In this document: piece after piece, positions 1-8,782 of the stretch | Layout: each line of letters opens with the position of its first letter | Position numbering within the stretch: the first letter of the stretch is position 1 | Origin: Mycolicibacterium moriokaense | Lineage (GTDB): Bacteria > Actinomycetota > Actinomycetes > Mycobacteriales > Mycobacteriaceae | Direction: 5' to 3' | Assembly: GCF_003347205.1 (NCBI RefSeq) | Contig: NZ_QQBJ01000013.1 | Location: 1-64,000, forward strand | Length of the DNA: 64,000 nt | Translations under genes and position numbers: made by a program | Notes under the pieces: generated by a model | The model's database searches: none | Seen by the model: only the letters and a program-made list of their open reading frames with translations | What the model was told of the DNA's origin: nothing

Positions 1-95
1 CCGACGTCGCGCCCTACCCCGGGCCGACCGGCGAACGCGCCGACTGGTGGTGGTACGACCCCTACGAACCACAACCACCACCCAGCACCAACTAA
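1..95 (+). CDS. 3' end of an unidentified protein (truncated by the window edge)
   Basis: An open frame in phase 3 runs from the window edge to TAA at 93-95 and encodes about 30 residues, rich in Trp, Tyr and Pro near the end (a WWWYDPYEP stretch). The composition looks like a genuine mycobacterial C-terminus, and it converges on lgt with a gap of only about 40 bp. No domain can be assigned from so short a piece. I am not certain it is coding, because other frames are also open here. Confidence 0.4.
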   Translation, partial: DVAPYPGPTGERADWWWYDPYEPQPPPSTN

Positions 96-137
96 AACAC
101 TCAAACCCGTTGGCGTGGAGTGGAATCCGTTGCGCGA

Positions 138-2264
138 CTAGCTCTCTCGCGGGTCGTCAACGGCTTTGTCAGTGGTGTCGTCGCTCTCGGCTTCGCCTTG
201 AGCCACCTCGTCCGAAACCTCGGCGGCTTCTTCAGCACCCTCGACTGCGGCTTCATGCGTCTCGGGCGCGGCCTCCTCGGCCTCGACTACCTCGTCACCC
301 TCAACCGCGCCGACACCGCCGACCTCTACGGTCGCCGATTCCTCGGTGTCGTCGCGAGCCTCGGTCTCGTCGCCGGGCTCGGCCGCATCGTCGCCAGCCT
401 CGTCGTCGTCTGCGGACTCTGCGGCGGTGTCCTCGACGTTTTCATCCGCATCGTCGTCAGATGCAGGCTCGTCGGCCTGCTCGGTTTCCTCTGAGGTCTC
501 CGCGGATGCCTCGTCGGCAGTATCGGAGGCATGCTCGGCGCCCTCGTCGGCAGGCTCCTCTTCGCCTGGTTCTACGGCCTCTTCGCCCACTACCTCGTCA
601 GCGACCTCGGCGGCTTCCTCAGCGCCCTCCACCGCGGCCTCGTGAACCTCGGGCGCGGCCTCCTCGGCCTCGACCACCTCGTCACCTTCGACCGCGCCCA
701 CACCGCCGACCTCTACGGTCGCCGAGTCTCCGTTGTCGTCGCCAGCCGCGTCTTCGTGTGCGGACTCTGCGGCGGTGTCCTCGACGCTTTCATCGGCATC
801 GTCGTGAGATGCAGGCTCGTCGGCCTGCTCGCTTTCCTCTGAGGTCTCCGCGGATGCCTCGTCGGCATTTTCGGCGGCCTCGGCAGGTTGCTCTGTCTCG
901 CCTGCGGTGTCCTCCGCCACACCGTCAGCGACCTCGGAGGCTTCCTCAGCACCCTCCACCGCGGCCTCGGGAACCTCGGGCGCGGCTTCCTCGGCCTCGA
1001 CCGCCGTGTCCTCATCTGCCTCAGCCGAACCGTCGGCAGCGTCTTCGGCATCCTCGTCGCCGACAGCTTCCTCACCGGCCTCGGCGAACGCCTCCGCCTC
1101 GGCAATGTCTTCGGCGGGCGCACTCTCGACGTCCTCGGAGAGCTGCTCGGCCTCTGCGACCGGCTCGGCTGCGTCCTCCGAGTCACCCTCGGTGTCGGAC
1201 GTTTCCCCAGATTCCGAGGTCTCCTCAGTGTCGGGCTCCTCGGTGTCCGACGTCTCCTCCGCCGCCGCGTCTTCGTCTTCCTTCTCACCCGCGGCCTTCG
1301 CTGCCGCCACTACCCCGGTCGTCGCCGCAACCGCGGCCAGTTCCTTGGTGATCTCTTCCGCAGGCGACTCGTCGTCGCCCGCGGGCGCCTCTTCGAGCTC
1401 GGCGTGGCCACGAAGCTCGGCCGGATCCTCGCGTCCCTTGGGCGCGACCATGATGTAGACGACAGCACCGATGAACACAAAAACCGAGACGAACGAGTTG
1501 ATCCGGATGCCTGCGATATGCGTCGCCATGTCGCTGCGCATCAGCTCGACCCAGAAGCGACCGAAACAATAGGCGGCGACGTAGAGGGCGAACAGCCGAC
1601 CGTGGCCGATCCTGAATCTGCGGTCGATCCAGATCAGCAACGCGAAAACCACAAGGTTCCAGAGCAACTCGTACAGGAACGTCGGATGGACGATCTCGAT
1701 CAGCTGACCGGTCGACACCCCGTTGAGTGAGTCGAGCGCGCCGTTCGCGTCGCGGCGCTCGTAGATCTCCAGCCCCCAGGGCAGAGACGTCGACCTGCCG
1801 TACAGCTCCTGGTTGAAGTAATTGCCGATGCGCCCAATCGCCTGCGCCAGAATGATTCCAGGCGCAATCGCATCGCCGAATGCGGGCAGCGGTATGCCCT
1901 TCCGCCGGCACCCGATCCATGCGCCGACGCCGCCCAGCGCGACAGCACCCCAGATGCCGAGCCCGCCTTCTTGGATCTTGAAGGCCGCCACCAATCCAGC
2001 CCCGCCCGGGCCGAAGTACGTGGTCCAGTCGGTCAGGACGTGGTAGAGCCGCCCCCCGATCAGCCCGAAGATGATGGCCCACAGCGCGATGTCATAGATG
2101 ACGCCGGGCTCGCCGCCCCGCTGTTCCCAGCGTTTGTTGCCGATGATCAGCGCAGCGATCACACCCACGAGAATGCAAAGCGCATATGCGCGAATGGGTA
2201 TCGGCCCCAGATGCCAGACGCCTTGCGCCGGACTCGGGAACGAGGCAAGTATGGTTGTTGTCAC
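138..2264 (-). CDS. lgt: Prolipoprotein diacylglyceryl transferase with long acidic C-terminal extension
   Basis: Lgt transfers diacylglycerol from phosphatidylglycerol to the lipobox cysteine of prelipoproteins at the plasma membrane, the first step of lipoprotein maturation. Residues 1-280 are the multi-pass catalytic domain, with the conserved RIGNYFNQE segment at 145-153 and HPTFLYE at 193-199. Residues 285-708 form an Ala/Glu/Asp-rich, low-complexity tail with internal repeats and no membrane segment. The usual bacterial enzyme is about 270-300 residues; mycobacterial Lgt commonly has some tail, but this one is unusually long. The GTG start overlaps the trpA stop (GTGA), so lgt is probably the last gene of the trp operon. 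Gene identity is secure; the function of the tail is unknown. Confidence 0.95.
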   Translation of the reverse strand: MTTTILASFPSPAQGVWHLGPIPIRAYALCILVGVIAALIIGNKRWEQRGGEPGVIYDIALWAIIFGLIGGRLYHVLTDWTTYFGPGGAGLVAAFKIQEGGLGIWGAVALGGVGAWIGCRRKGIPLPAFGDAIAPGIILAQAIGRIGNYFNQELYGRSTSLPWGLEIYERRDANGALDSLNGVSTGQLIEIVHPTFLYELLWNLVVFALLIWIDRRFRIGHGRLFALYVAAYCFGRFWVELMRSDMATHIAGIRINSFVSVFVFIGAVVYIMVAPKGREDPAELRGHAELEEAPAGDDESPAEEITKELAAVAATTGVVAAAKAAGEKEDEDAAAEETSDTEEPDTEETSESGETSDTEGDSEDAAEPVAEAEQLSEDVESAPAEDIAEAEAFAEAGEEAVGDEDAEDAADGSAEADEDTAVEAEEAAPEVPEAAVEGAEEASEVADGVAEDTAGETEQPAEAAENADEASAETSEESEQADEPASHDDADESVEDTAAESAHEDAAGDDNGDSATVEVGGVGAVEGDEVVEAEEAAPEVHEAAVEGAEEAAEVADEVVGEEAVEPGEEEPADEGAEHASDTADEASAETSEETEQADEPASDDDADENVEDTAAESADDDEAGDDAAEPGDETEARDDTEESATVEVGGVGAVEGDEVVEAEEAAPETHEAAVEGAEEAAEVSDEVAQGEAESDDTTDKAVDDPRES
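205..868 (-). repeat. Degenerate repeats encoding the acidic tail of Lgt
   Basis: The stretch 205-341 is closely repeated at 592-728 (offset 387 bp) and a weaker third copy begins near 932. The stretch 417-520 is repeated at 765-868 (offset 348 bp). Both offsets are multiples of three, so the repeats stay in the lgt frame and encode blocks such as TVEVGGVGAVEGDEV. Unequal offsets indicate several rounds of duplication and in-frame deletion. Confidence 0.85.
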
Positions 2265-3052
2265 GCCGAAATCCTCTGCCGGACACCCTCGGCCAGTTCT
2301 TCTGTCAGCGCGCGCACGGCGGGCAGGCCCTCCGTCAGCGCCGACACCAAGGCCGAACCAACAATGACGCCGTCGGCGTACGAACCGATTTGTGCGGCCT
2401 GTTCACGCGACCTCACCCCCAGCCCGACCCCGACGGGAATATCTGACACCGCCTTGACCCGTTCGACGAGTTCCGGCGCGGCAACCGAAACGGCGTCCCG
2501 TGCGCCCGTGACCCCCATCGTCGATGCCGCATAGACGAATCCGCGCGACGCCTGGACTGTCGAGGCCAGTCGCTCGGGCGTCGACGACGGCGCAACCAGG
2601 AAGATACGGTCCAGGCCGTGCGCATCGGAGACCGCCAACCATTCCCCGGCCTCGTCCGGAATGAGGTCCGGCGTGATCATGCCCAGTCCACCGGCAGCCG
2701 CCAGGTCGCGGGCGAAAGCGTCCACCCCGTAATGCAGTACGAGATTCCAGTACGTCATCACCACCGCGCGGCCACCGGCGTTGCTGATCGCCTCGACCGC
2801 GCTCAACGAGTCCCGCACTCGAACACCACCGCGAAGCGCGGCCTCGGTGGCGGTCGCGATCGTGGGTCCGTCCATTCCAGGGTCGGAATACGGCATGCCG
2901 ACTTCGATGACGTCACAACCGGATTCGACCAACGCCGTCATTGCCGAAATCGACGTGGCCACGTCGGGATATCCGGTCGGCAGGTAGCCGATGAGCGCCG
3001 ACCGACCATCCTGACGGCACGTGGCGAACATGTCGGAAAGACCGGTTGTCAT
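2261..3052 (-). CDS. trpA: Tryptophan synthase alpha subunit
   Basis: TrpA cleaves indole-3-glycerol phosphate to indole and glyceraldehyde 3-phosphate and channels indole to TrpB in the alpha2-beta2 complex. The protein has 263 residues, the normal length. The catalytic acids are Glu50 (in [11 protein letters not shown]) and Asp61. The frame stays open far upstream into trpB, but MTTGLSDMF is the family start, and its ATG overlaps the trpB stop (ATGA, 3049-3052), implying translational coupling. The stop codon in turn overlaps the lgt GTG. Confidence 0.97.
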   Translation of the reverse strand: MTTGLSDMFATCRQDGRSALIGYLPTGYPDVATSISAMTALVESGCDVIEVGMPYSDPGMDGPTIATATEAALRGGVRVRDSLSAVEAISNAGGRAVVMTYWNLVLHYGVDAFARDLAAAGGLGMITPDLIPDEAGEWLAVSDAHGLDRIFLVAPSSTPERLASTVQASRGFVYAASTMGVTGARDAVSVAAPELVERVKAVSDIPVGVGLGVRSREQAAQIGSYADGVIVGSALVSALTEGLPAVRALTEELAEGVRQRISA

Positions 3053-4320
3053 GGTGCGGCCGTGTCCTTGCGGTCGAGCAGGCCGAACCACTTGGCGGCG
3101 GTTTCCACGTCCTTGTCGCCGCGACCCGACATGTTGACCAGAATGATCGCTCCCGCGCCGAGTTCCTTGCCCAGTTTCAGCGCACCCGCCAGCGCGTGCG
3201 CGGATTCGATCGCCGGGATGATGCCCTCGGTCCTGCACAGCAGTCCGAACGCGTCCATCGCCTCGGAGTCGGTGATCGGACGATATTCCGCCCGGCCGGT
3301 GTCCTTCAGGAACGCGTGCTCGGGACCGACCCCCGGATAGTCCAAACCCGCAGAGATCGAATGCGATTCGATGGTCTGGCCGTCCTCGTTCTGCAACAGA
3401 TAAGAAAACGAGCCCTGAAAGGCTCCCGGCGAACCACCTGTGAAGGTGGCCGCGTGGCGGCCCGTTTCGACGCCGTCGCCCGCAGCCTCGAAGCCGACCA
3501 GTTTGACGCCCGGATCGTCGATGAACGCGTGGAAGATGCCGATCGCGTTCGACCCGCCGCCCACACACGCGGTCACCGCGTCCGGCAGCCTGCCCGCCTG
3601 ATCCTGGATCTGCGCTCGGGCCTCGAGTCCGATCACCCGTTGAAAGTCGCGGACCATCACCGGAAACGGATGCGGGCCTGCTGCCGTGCCGAAGCAGTAA
3701 TAGGTGTTGTCCGCGTTGGTCACCCAGTCGCGGAAAGCCTCGTTGATCGCGTCCTTGAGCGTCTTGGAACCCGACTCCACAGACACGACCTCGGCACCGA
3801 GCAGGCGCATCCGCGCGACGTTCAACGCCTGCCGGGCCGTGTCGACGGCGCCCATGTAGATCACGCAGTCGAGGCCCAGCAGCGCACACGCCGTCGCCGT
3901 GGCCACGCCGTGCTGACCGGCCCCGGTTTCGGCGATGACGCGCGTCTTGCCCATCTGACGTGCCAGCAGGGCCTGCCCCAACACGTTGTTGATCTTGTGA
4001 GAACCCGTGTGGTTCAGGTCCTCTCGTTTGAGGAACAGGCGCGCACCGCCGGCATGCGCGCTGAGGCGCTCGGCTTCGTACAGCGGCGACGGGCGCCCGC
4101 TGTAGTGCCGCTGCAACCGGTCGAGTTCGTCGAGGAATTCCTGGTCGCCGCGCGCCTTTTCGTAGGACGCGGTGACTTCCTCGATCACCGCCATCAGCGC
4201 CTCGGGAACGAATCGTCCTCCATAGGCTCCGAAATGGCCCCTGGCGTCGGGGTCGTGGACGGTCGGTTCTGCGACCGCCGCACTGGACCGCGGCAACTCT
4301 GGCCCGGCGAGATCGGCCAT
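3049..4320 (-). CDS. trpB: Tryptophan synthase beta subunit
   Basis: TrpB is the PLP enzyme that condenses indole with serine to give tryptophan. It has 423 residues. The Schiff-base lysine is Lys109 in the GSHKINN motif, and the glycine-rich phosphate loop GGGSNAIG is present. The N-terminal extension of about 25 residues is usual in mycobacteria. Its ATG (4318-4320) shares one base with the stop of a 9-codon mini-ORF just upstream (TGATG), so translation may be coupled to that mini-ORF rather than directly to trpC. It overlaps trpA by 4 bp at its 3' end. Confidence 0.97.
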   Translation of the reverse strand: MADLAGPELPRSSAAVAEPTVHDPDARGHFGAYGGRFVPEALMAVIEEVTASYEKARGDQEFLDELDRLQRHYSGRPSPLYEAERLSAHAGGARLFLKREDLNHTGSHKINNVLGQALLARQMGKTRVIAETGAGQHGVATATACALLGLDCVIYMGAVDTARQALNVARMRLLGAEVVSVESGSKTLKDAINEAFRDWVTNADNTYYCFGTAAGPHPFPVMVRDFQRVIGLEARAQIQDQAGRLPDAVTACVGGGSNAIGIFHAFIDDPGVKLVGFEAAGDGVETGRHAATFTGGSPGAFQGSFSYLLQNEDGQTIESHSISAGLDYPGVGPEHAFLKDTGRAEYRPITDSEAMDAFGLLCRTEGIIPAIESAHALAGALKLGKELGAGAIILVNMSGRGDKDVETAAKWFGLLDRKDTAAP

Positions 4321-4349
4321 CAGTTCTGCTCTTCGCGCAAGCGGCTCAT
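4320..4349 (-). repeat. MIRU-like mini-ORF element between trpC and trpB
   Basis: The 36 bp between trpC and trpB contain a relative of the 32-bp unit found between hisF and hisI. Both share CGATGAGC...GCTTGCGCGAAGAG, but one extra C in this copy shifts the frame. It reads as ATG plus eight codons (MSRLREEQN) and its TGA overlaps the trpB ATG. The mini-ORF starts 7 nt after the trpC stop. I infer a mobile or duplicating intergenic unit with a translational-coupling role; expression of the peptide is unproven. Confidence 0.6.
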
Positions 4350-4356
4350 CGCCGGT

Positions 4357-5175
4357 TCAGCGTGAGGGCTTCGGGCAGGACGGATGCGCGCCTGCGGTGA
4401 CCAGATCGGCGACGGCGCTGCGGGGATCACCACTGGTGACCAGTCCCTCGCCGACGAGAACAGCGTCAGCACCCGCACCGGCGTACGCCAACAGATCTGC
4501 TGGACCGCGCACACCGGATTCGGCGATCCGGATGATGTCGGTCGGAAGACCGGGTGCGATGCGCGCAAAGCAATCCCGGTCGACGTTGAGGGTCTTGAGG
4601 TCACGCGCGTTGACGCCGATCACCTTCGCGCCGGCCTGCAGAGCGCGGTCGGCTTCCTCTTCGGTGTGCACCTCGACGAGCGCCGTCATGCCAAGCGACT
4701 CGGTGCGATCCAGCATCGACACCAGCGCCGACTGCTCGAGCGCCGCGACGATCAACAACAGCATGTCCGCGCCGTGCGCGCGAGCCTCATGGATTTGGTA
4801 GGGCCCCACGATGAAGTCCTTGCGCAACACCGGGATTGACACCGCAGCGCGCACCACGTCCAGATCGTCGAGCGATCCGTTGAACCGCCGCTGCTCGGTC
4901 AGCACACTGACCACCCGCGCTCCACCGTCCTGATACGACTTGGCGAGTTTCGCAGGTTCGGTGATGGTCGCAAGCGCACCCCGCGAGGGGCTCGCGCGCT
5001 TGACCTCGGCGATCACCCCGATGCCGGGTTCGCGCAGCGCAGCCATCACGTTCAGCGGCGCAGGCGCAGCCTTGGCAGCGGCTTTCACCTCGTCGAGGCC
5101 GACGACGGATTCGCGTGCGGCAACGTCCGCGCGGACCCCTTCGATGATGGAGTCCAAGACGGTCGCCGAACTCAT
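4357..5175 (-). CDS. trpC: Indole-3-glycerol phosphate synthase
   Basis: TrpC closes the indole ring from carboxyphenylamino-deoxyribulose phosphate. The protein has 272 residues and is a TIM barrel, with the family motifs [12 protein letters not shown] (catalytic Lys), LRKDFIV and a C-terminal phosphate-binding [14 protein letters not shown]. The frame is open to 5256, but ATG at 5175 gives the conserved [10 protein letters not shown] start and is preceded by GGGAGT at a good Shine-Dalgarno distance. In mycobacteria TrpC is monofunctional, and no trpF or trpD is seen nearby. About 84 bp separate it from the upstream membrane-protein gene, so it may have a second promoter. Confidence 0.96.
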   Translation of the reverse strand: MSSATVLDSIIEGVRADVAARESVVGLDEVKAAAKAAPAPLNVMAALREPGIGVIAEVKRASPSRGALATITEPAKLAKSYQDGGARVVSVLTEQRRFNGSLDDLDVVRAAVSIPVLRKDFIVGPYQIHEARAHGADMLLLIVAALEQSALVSMLDRTESLGMTALVEVHTEEEADRALQAGAKVIGVNARDLKTLNVDRDCFARIAPGLPTDIIRIAESGVRGPADLLAYAGAGADAVLVGEGLVTSGDPRSAVADLVTAGAHPSCPKPSR

Positions 5176-5259
5176 GTGCCGCGGACTCCCTTCGTGTTCG
5201 CACCGGCTTACTGCCGCATGATCTTCATCGAAGGGTAGCCGCATCGAACACCGCATCTG

Positions 5260-5856
5260 TCACCGCCCCTCGGTGTCCGGTTCGGTGGGATCGCGCCCGT
5301 CGTCGAGTGCCTCCCACATGGTCCGCTCGGACATGTCGTGGCCTGCCGTCGCCTGTCGGCGGGCCACCTCGCGGCGCCGGGCCGGGGCCTCGTACTTCGA
5401 CCCATCCGTCTTGGCCGTCACCGGCGCCCGCATCAACAACACAGCGCCCGCAAGGGTCAGCACCGCCGCCACCAAGGTGAGCACCGCACCCCAGTAGTGA
5501 CGCTGCGTATCGACGAGATCCGCGACCGGAACCTCGGCGAGTCCCGCTGCCCGCACGGCCACGTCGGGCACCACCCACAAACTGATGGCGAGATAGGCCA
5601 TCGCCGCGCTGAGTGCCCCGACGACGAGCGCGAGCAGTCGCAGCTGCCATCTCGGCCCCACGGTGGACTTGAGCACACCTGCCAGCAGGATCAGAGCCAG
5701 CGGCACCAGCGCCGTCGACCAGCGTGCGCCGTTCAGCGCCGTCGTTTCGGGTTGGCCCAGCCCGTCGAACGAACTCACCACCACCCACGTCATCCGCGAG
5801 GCCACCCACAGCGCACCCGCCGCGACCAGCAGAAGCGCCTGCCCGACGCGCTTCAC
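5260..5856 (-). CDS. Trp-biosynthesis-associated membrane protein (TIGR02234/Trp_oprn_chp family)
   Basis: A 198-residue protein with four predicted membrane segments (about residues 5-22, 50-66, 76-97 and 124-146) and a hydrophilic, Arg/Asp/Glu-rich C-terminus from about 150 to 198. It matches the actinobacterial family always found between trpE and trpC; the molecular function is unknown. Its ATG overlaps the trpE stop (ATGA), so the two are translationally coupled. Position implies a role in tryptophan synthesis or in tethering the pathway, but nothing in the sequence shows an active site. Confidence 0.88.
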   Translation of the reverse strand: MKRVGQALLLVAAGALWVASRMTWVVVSSFDGLGQPETTALNGARWSTALVPLALILLAGVLKSTVGPRWQLRLLALVVGALSAAMAYLAISLWVVPDVAVRAAGLAEVPVADLVDTQRHYWGAVLTLVAAVLTLAGAVLLMRAPVTAKTDGSKYEAPARRREVARRQATAGHDMSERTMWEALDDGRDPTEPDTEGR

Positions 5857-7412
5857 GGCGCGGCCAGCGTTTCGGCCGCGGCGATGGCGGTCAGCACCGC
5901 CTTGGCCTTGTTCGTGGCCTCGTTGTACTCGTACGGGCCGTTCGAGTCGGCCACAACTCCCCCGCCGGCCTGCACAAATGCCGTTCCCCCGCGCATCAGA
6001 GCGGTGCGGATGGCGATCGCGAAATCGGCGTTACCCGCGAAGTCCAGGTAACCCAGCACGCCGCCGTACAGGCCACGGCGGGTCATCTCGACCTCCTCGA
6101 TGAGTTCCATTGCGCGCACCTTCGGCGCGCCGGTCAGCGTGCCCGCAGGGAAGCACGCCGTGACGGCGTCCAGTGCGGTCTTACCGTCGGCCAACTGGCC
6201 CGTCACCGTCGACACCAGGTGCATGACGTGGCTGTAGCGCTCGATGTGGCTGTAGTCCTCGACCCGCACCGTCCCCGGCACGCAGACACGGCCCAGATCG
6301 TTGCGGCCGAGATCCACCAGCATCAGATGCTCGGCGCGTTCCTTTTCGTCCTCGGCCAGTTCCTTCTCCAGCAGCAGGTCTTCCTCCTCGCTGGCGCCGC
6401 GCCACCGCGTCCCGGCGATCGGGTGTGTCGTTGCGCGCCCGTCGGTGACGGTCACCAACGCCTCCGGCGAGGAGCCGACGATCGAAAAGTCCAGTCCGCC
6501 TTCGGCATCAGGCACATTCAGCAGGTACATGTAGGGGCTGGGATTGGACACCCGCAGCATCCGGTACACGTCGAGGGGGTTGGCGGCGGTGTCCATCTCG
6601 AACCGTTGCGACGGCACCACCTGGAACGCCTCGCCGGCCTCGATGTCGCCGACCAGCTTCTCCACGATCGCCCCGTACTCCTCGACCGAGCGCTGTTTCC
6701 GGCTCACCGGCTCGGGCCTGCCGAACGTCGCCACCGTCGACGGCAGGTTCTTGCCCAGCGCCTCGGTCATCACGTCCAGCCGCGATACGGCGTCGTCGTA
6801 GGCCCAGTCGACGCGTTCGTCGGTGCCGTTCCAGTTGACCGCGTTGGCGATCAGCGTGATGGTGCCCTCGTGATGGTCGACGGCCGCGATGTCGGTGGCC
6901 AGCAGCAAAAGGATGTCGGGCAGCCCCAGATCGTCGACCGCGAGTTCGGGCAGCCGTTCCAGCCTGCGCACCAGGTCATAGGCGAAAAACCCGACCAGCC
7001 CGCCGGACAGCGGCGGCAGACCGGGCACGGCCTCGGTCTGAAGCAAATCCAGCGTCGTGTGCAGCGCCTGCAGCGGATCGCCACCGCTGGGCGCGTCCTG
7101 GGGCGTGACGCCCAGCCAGGCCGCCTCGCCGTCACGAACCGTGAACGCCGACGGCGCGCCGGCTCCGATGAACGACCACCGCGACCAGGACCGTCCGTTC
7201 TCGGCCGATTCCAGCAGGAACGTCCCCGGGCGGTTGGCGGCCAGCTTGCGGTACGCCGACAGCGGCGTCTCGCTGTCGGCCAGCACCTTGCGGGTCACGG
7301 GAACCACCCGGTGCCCGGCAGCGAGCGCCCGGAAGTCCTCGCGCGAGGTCGTCACGGCCAGCGACGAGCGTTCGGGCGATGAACCGACTCTGAGGTTGGC
7401 GGTGGTTTGCAC
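5853..7412 (-). CDS. trpE: Anthranilate synthase component I
   Basis: TrpE makes anthranilate from chorismate using ammonia supplied by TrpG, which is not in this window. The protein has 519 residues from GTG at 7412. The LLES motif associated with tryptophan feedback inhibition is near the N-terminus, and the chorismate-binding core follows ([27 protein letters not shown]). An ATG at 7472 is also in frame, but it would add 20 residues that the family lacks and would abut the divergent peroxiredoxin start. The GTG has GGGAGA 8 nt upstream, so I prefer it. It is the first gene of a trpE-(membrane protein)-trpC-trpB-trpA-lgt cluster. Confidence 0.95.
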   Translation of the reverse strand: MQTTANLRVGSSPERSSLAVTTSREDFRALAAGHRVVPVTRKVLADSETPLSAYRKLAANRPGTFLLESAENGRSWSRWSFIGAGAPSAFTVRDGEAAWLGVTPQDAPSGGDPLQALHTTLDLLQTEAVPGLPPLSGGLVGFFAYDLVRRLERLPELAVDDLGLPDILLLLATDIAAVDHHEGTITLIANAVNWNGTDERVDWAYDDAVSRLDVMTEALGKNLPSTVATFGRPEPVSRKQRSVEEYGAIVEKLVGDIEAGEAFQVVPSQRFEMDTAANPLDVYRMLRVSNPSPYMYLLNVPDAEGGLDFSIVGSSPEALVTVTDGRATTHPIAGTRWRGASEEEDLLLEKELAEDEKERAEHLMLVDLGRNDLGRVCVPGTVRVEDYSHIERYSHVMHLVSTVTGQLADGKTALDAVTACFPAGTLTGAPKVRAMELIEEVEMTRRGLYGGVLGYLDFAGNADFAIAIRTALMRGGTAFVQAGGGVVADSNGPYEYNEATNKAKAVLTAIAAAETLAAP

Positions 7413-7428
7413 GTGGTAATTCTCCCAG

Positions 7429-7446
7429 CCGGTAGGGCAAGACCGG
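7429..7446 (-). promoter_or_regulatory. Inverted repeat in the trpE leader
   Basis: CCGGT-N8-ACCGG forms a short hairpin ending about 8 nt upstream of the trpE Shine-Dalgarno sequence. It could be an operator or a small leader hairpin that affects initiation. There is no run of Trp codons and no T-tract, so classical attenuation is not supported. Confidence 0.3.
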
Positions 7447-7460
7447 TAATCAGCCAGGCG

Positions 7461-7466
7461 TAGGGT
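7461..7466 (+). promoter_or_regulatory. Predicted -10 box of the peroxiredoxin/ABC unit
   Basis: TAGGGT fits the mycobacterial TANNNT consensus and ends 8 nt before the ATG at 7475. That predicts an mRNA with a 5' UTR of only one or two nucleotides, or none. Confidence 0.5.
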
Positions 7467-7474
7467 CAACATTC

Positions 7475-7939
7475 ATGAAACGAGGTGACCGGGTCGAAGA
7501 GTTCGAACTCCCCGACCAAAGCGGTGCGGTGCGAAGCTTCACGTCGTTGCTCTCCGACGGCCCGATCGTACTTTTCTTCTATCCCGCGGCGATGACGCCG
7601 GGCTGTACGAAAGAGGCCTGTCACTTCCGTGACCTCGCGAGCGAGTTCGCCGCCGTCGGCGCATCACGGGTTGGCATCAGCACCGATCCGGTCGCCAAAC
7701 AGGCCAAGTTCTCTGACACGCAGCGCTTCGACTACCCGCTGCTGTCCGACGCCGACGGCAAGGTCGCCGCGCAGTTCGGCGTGAAGCGTGGGCTGCTGGG
7801 CAAGCTCATGCCGGTCAAGCGCACCACGTTCGTCATCGACACCGACCGCACCGTGCTCGACGTCATCGCGAGCGAGTTCAGCATGGAGACACACGCCGAC
7901 AAGGCGCTGGAGGTGCTGCGGCAGCGGCAGTCGGCGTGA
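7475..7939 (+). CDS. bcpB: Peroxiredoxin, Bcp/AhpC-TSA family
   Basis: A thiol peroxidase that reduces hydrogen and organic peroxides using thioredoxin-type donors. It has 154 residues, the usual length for a BCP-type peroxiredoxin. The active-site motif PAAMTPGCTKEACHFRD carries the peroxidatic Cys44 and a Cys49 placed as in BCP resolving cysteines. It is divergent from trpE, the position of bcpB (Rv1608c) in M. tuberculosis. The stop overlaps the GTG of the following ABC ATPase (GTGA), so the two are co-transcribed. Confidence 0.93.
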   Translation: MKRGDRVEEFELPDQSGAVRSFTSLLSDGPIVLFFYPAAMTPGCTKEACHFRDLASEFAAVGASRVGISTDPVAKQAKFSDTQRFDYPLLSDADGKVAAQFGVKRGLLGKLMPVKRTTFVIDTDRTVLDVIASEFSMETHADKALEVLRQRQSA

Positions 7940-8736
7940 CCGAAGTCCTGGCACTGCGCGATGTGACGTTTCGCCGCAACGGCAAGCAGATCATCGACGG
8001 CATTTCGCTGGCCGTACAGGCCGGTGAGCACTGGGCGTTACTCGGTCCCAACGGCGCGGGCAAGAGCACGCTGCTGGGTTTCTGTGCCGCGGTGACCTTT
8101 CCGACGTCGGGCACCGTGCACATTCTCGGTGAGCAGATGGGCCGGGTGGAGTTGGCCGGGTTGCGCCGGCTGATCGGGCACGTGAATCCCCGCCACCGGC
8201 TTCAGTATTCGCTGAGCGTCCGCGATGTGGTGCTGACCGGGATCACCGCGACCATCGACATCCCGATGCGCTGGGCCCCGAACGCTGAGCAGCGTGGCCG
8301 CGCCGACGCGATCATCGCCGCGGTAGGCCTGTCGCACAAGGCTGATGACGTGTGGCCGACCCTGTCGCAGGGTGAACGGGGCCGCACGCTAATCGCCCGC
8401 GCGCTGATCTCGGAGCCCAAGCTGCTGCTGCTCGACGAGCCGACCACCGGGCTGGACGTGGCAGCCCGCGAACAACTCCTGGAGACCATCGACTCGCTCG
8501 ACGAGACACACCCGGAGGTCGCGTCGATCCTCGTCACTCACCATCTGGAGGAACTTCCCACCACGACGACGCACGCCCTGCTGATCGCCGAGGGGCGAAC
8601 GGTGGCGATCGGCGCAGCCGGCACGACGGTGACGACCGACAACGTCAGCGCCGCGTTCGACCATCCCGTGGTCGTCGGCTACGACGAGGGCCGTTGGACC
8701 GCCCGCGCCAAGGCCACCCGCATCATCGAGGCCTAG
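7936..8736 (+). CDS. ABC transporter ATP-binding protein (single domain, YlmA-like)
   Basis: A single ABC ATPase of 266 residues, probably cytoplasmic or associated with an unlinked permease. Walker A is GPNGAGKST at about 37-45, the signature LSQGE is at 143-147, Walker B LLLLDEP carries Asp167, and the switch histidine is in VTHHLEE. The VRDVVLTG segment resembles YlmA/ModF-type stand-alone ATPases. No permease or binding protein lies next to it, so the substrate is unknown. It starts at a GTG that overlaps the bcpB stop by 4 bp, which links it to peroxiredoxin expression. Confidence 0.88.
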   Translation: MTEVLALRDVTFRRNGKQIIDGISLAVQAGEHWALLGPNGAGKSTLLGFCAAVTFPTSGTVHILGEQMGRVELAGLRRLIGHVNPRHRLQYSLSVRDVVLTGITATIDIPMRWAPNAEQRGRADAIIAAVGLSHKADDVWPTLSQGERGRTLIARALISEPKLLLLDEPTTGLDVAAREQLLETIDSLDETHPEVASILVTHHLEELPTTTTHALLIAEGRTVAIGAAGTTVTTDNVSAAFDHPVVVGYDEGRWTARAKATRIIEA

Positions 8737-8770
8737 TGAGGTTTGCGGCGCTGCGCGCCGTCGGTCGGCT

Positions 8771-8776
8771 TAATGT
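8771..8776 (+). promoter_or_regulatory. -10 box for a predicted leaderless mRNA
   Basis: TAATGT is followed by exactly 6 nt and then the ATG at 8783. The spacing places the transcription start on the A of the start codon. Confidence 0.6.
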
Positions 8777-8782
8777 GGCGCG

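Noticed and set aside
907-1458. Ser/Ala-rich open frames on the plus strand opposite lgt
   Set aside because: The low-complexity Ser/Ala sequence is the complement of the Glu/Ala-rich Lgt tail; the Lgt frame is continuous with the catalytic domain.
5724-7382. 552-codon plus-strand open frame
   Set aside because: It is antisense to trpE and has no family features.
7413-7474. trp leader peptide with attenuator upstream of trpE
   Set aside because: The upstream in-frame peptide has only one Trp codon, there is no T-tract terminator, and the spacer is only 62 bp.
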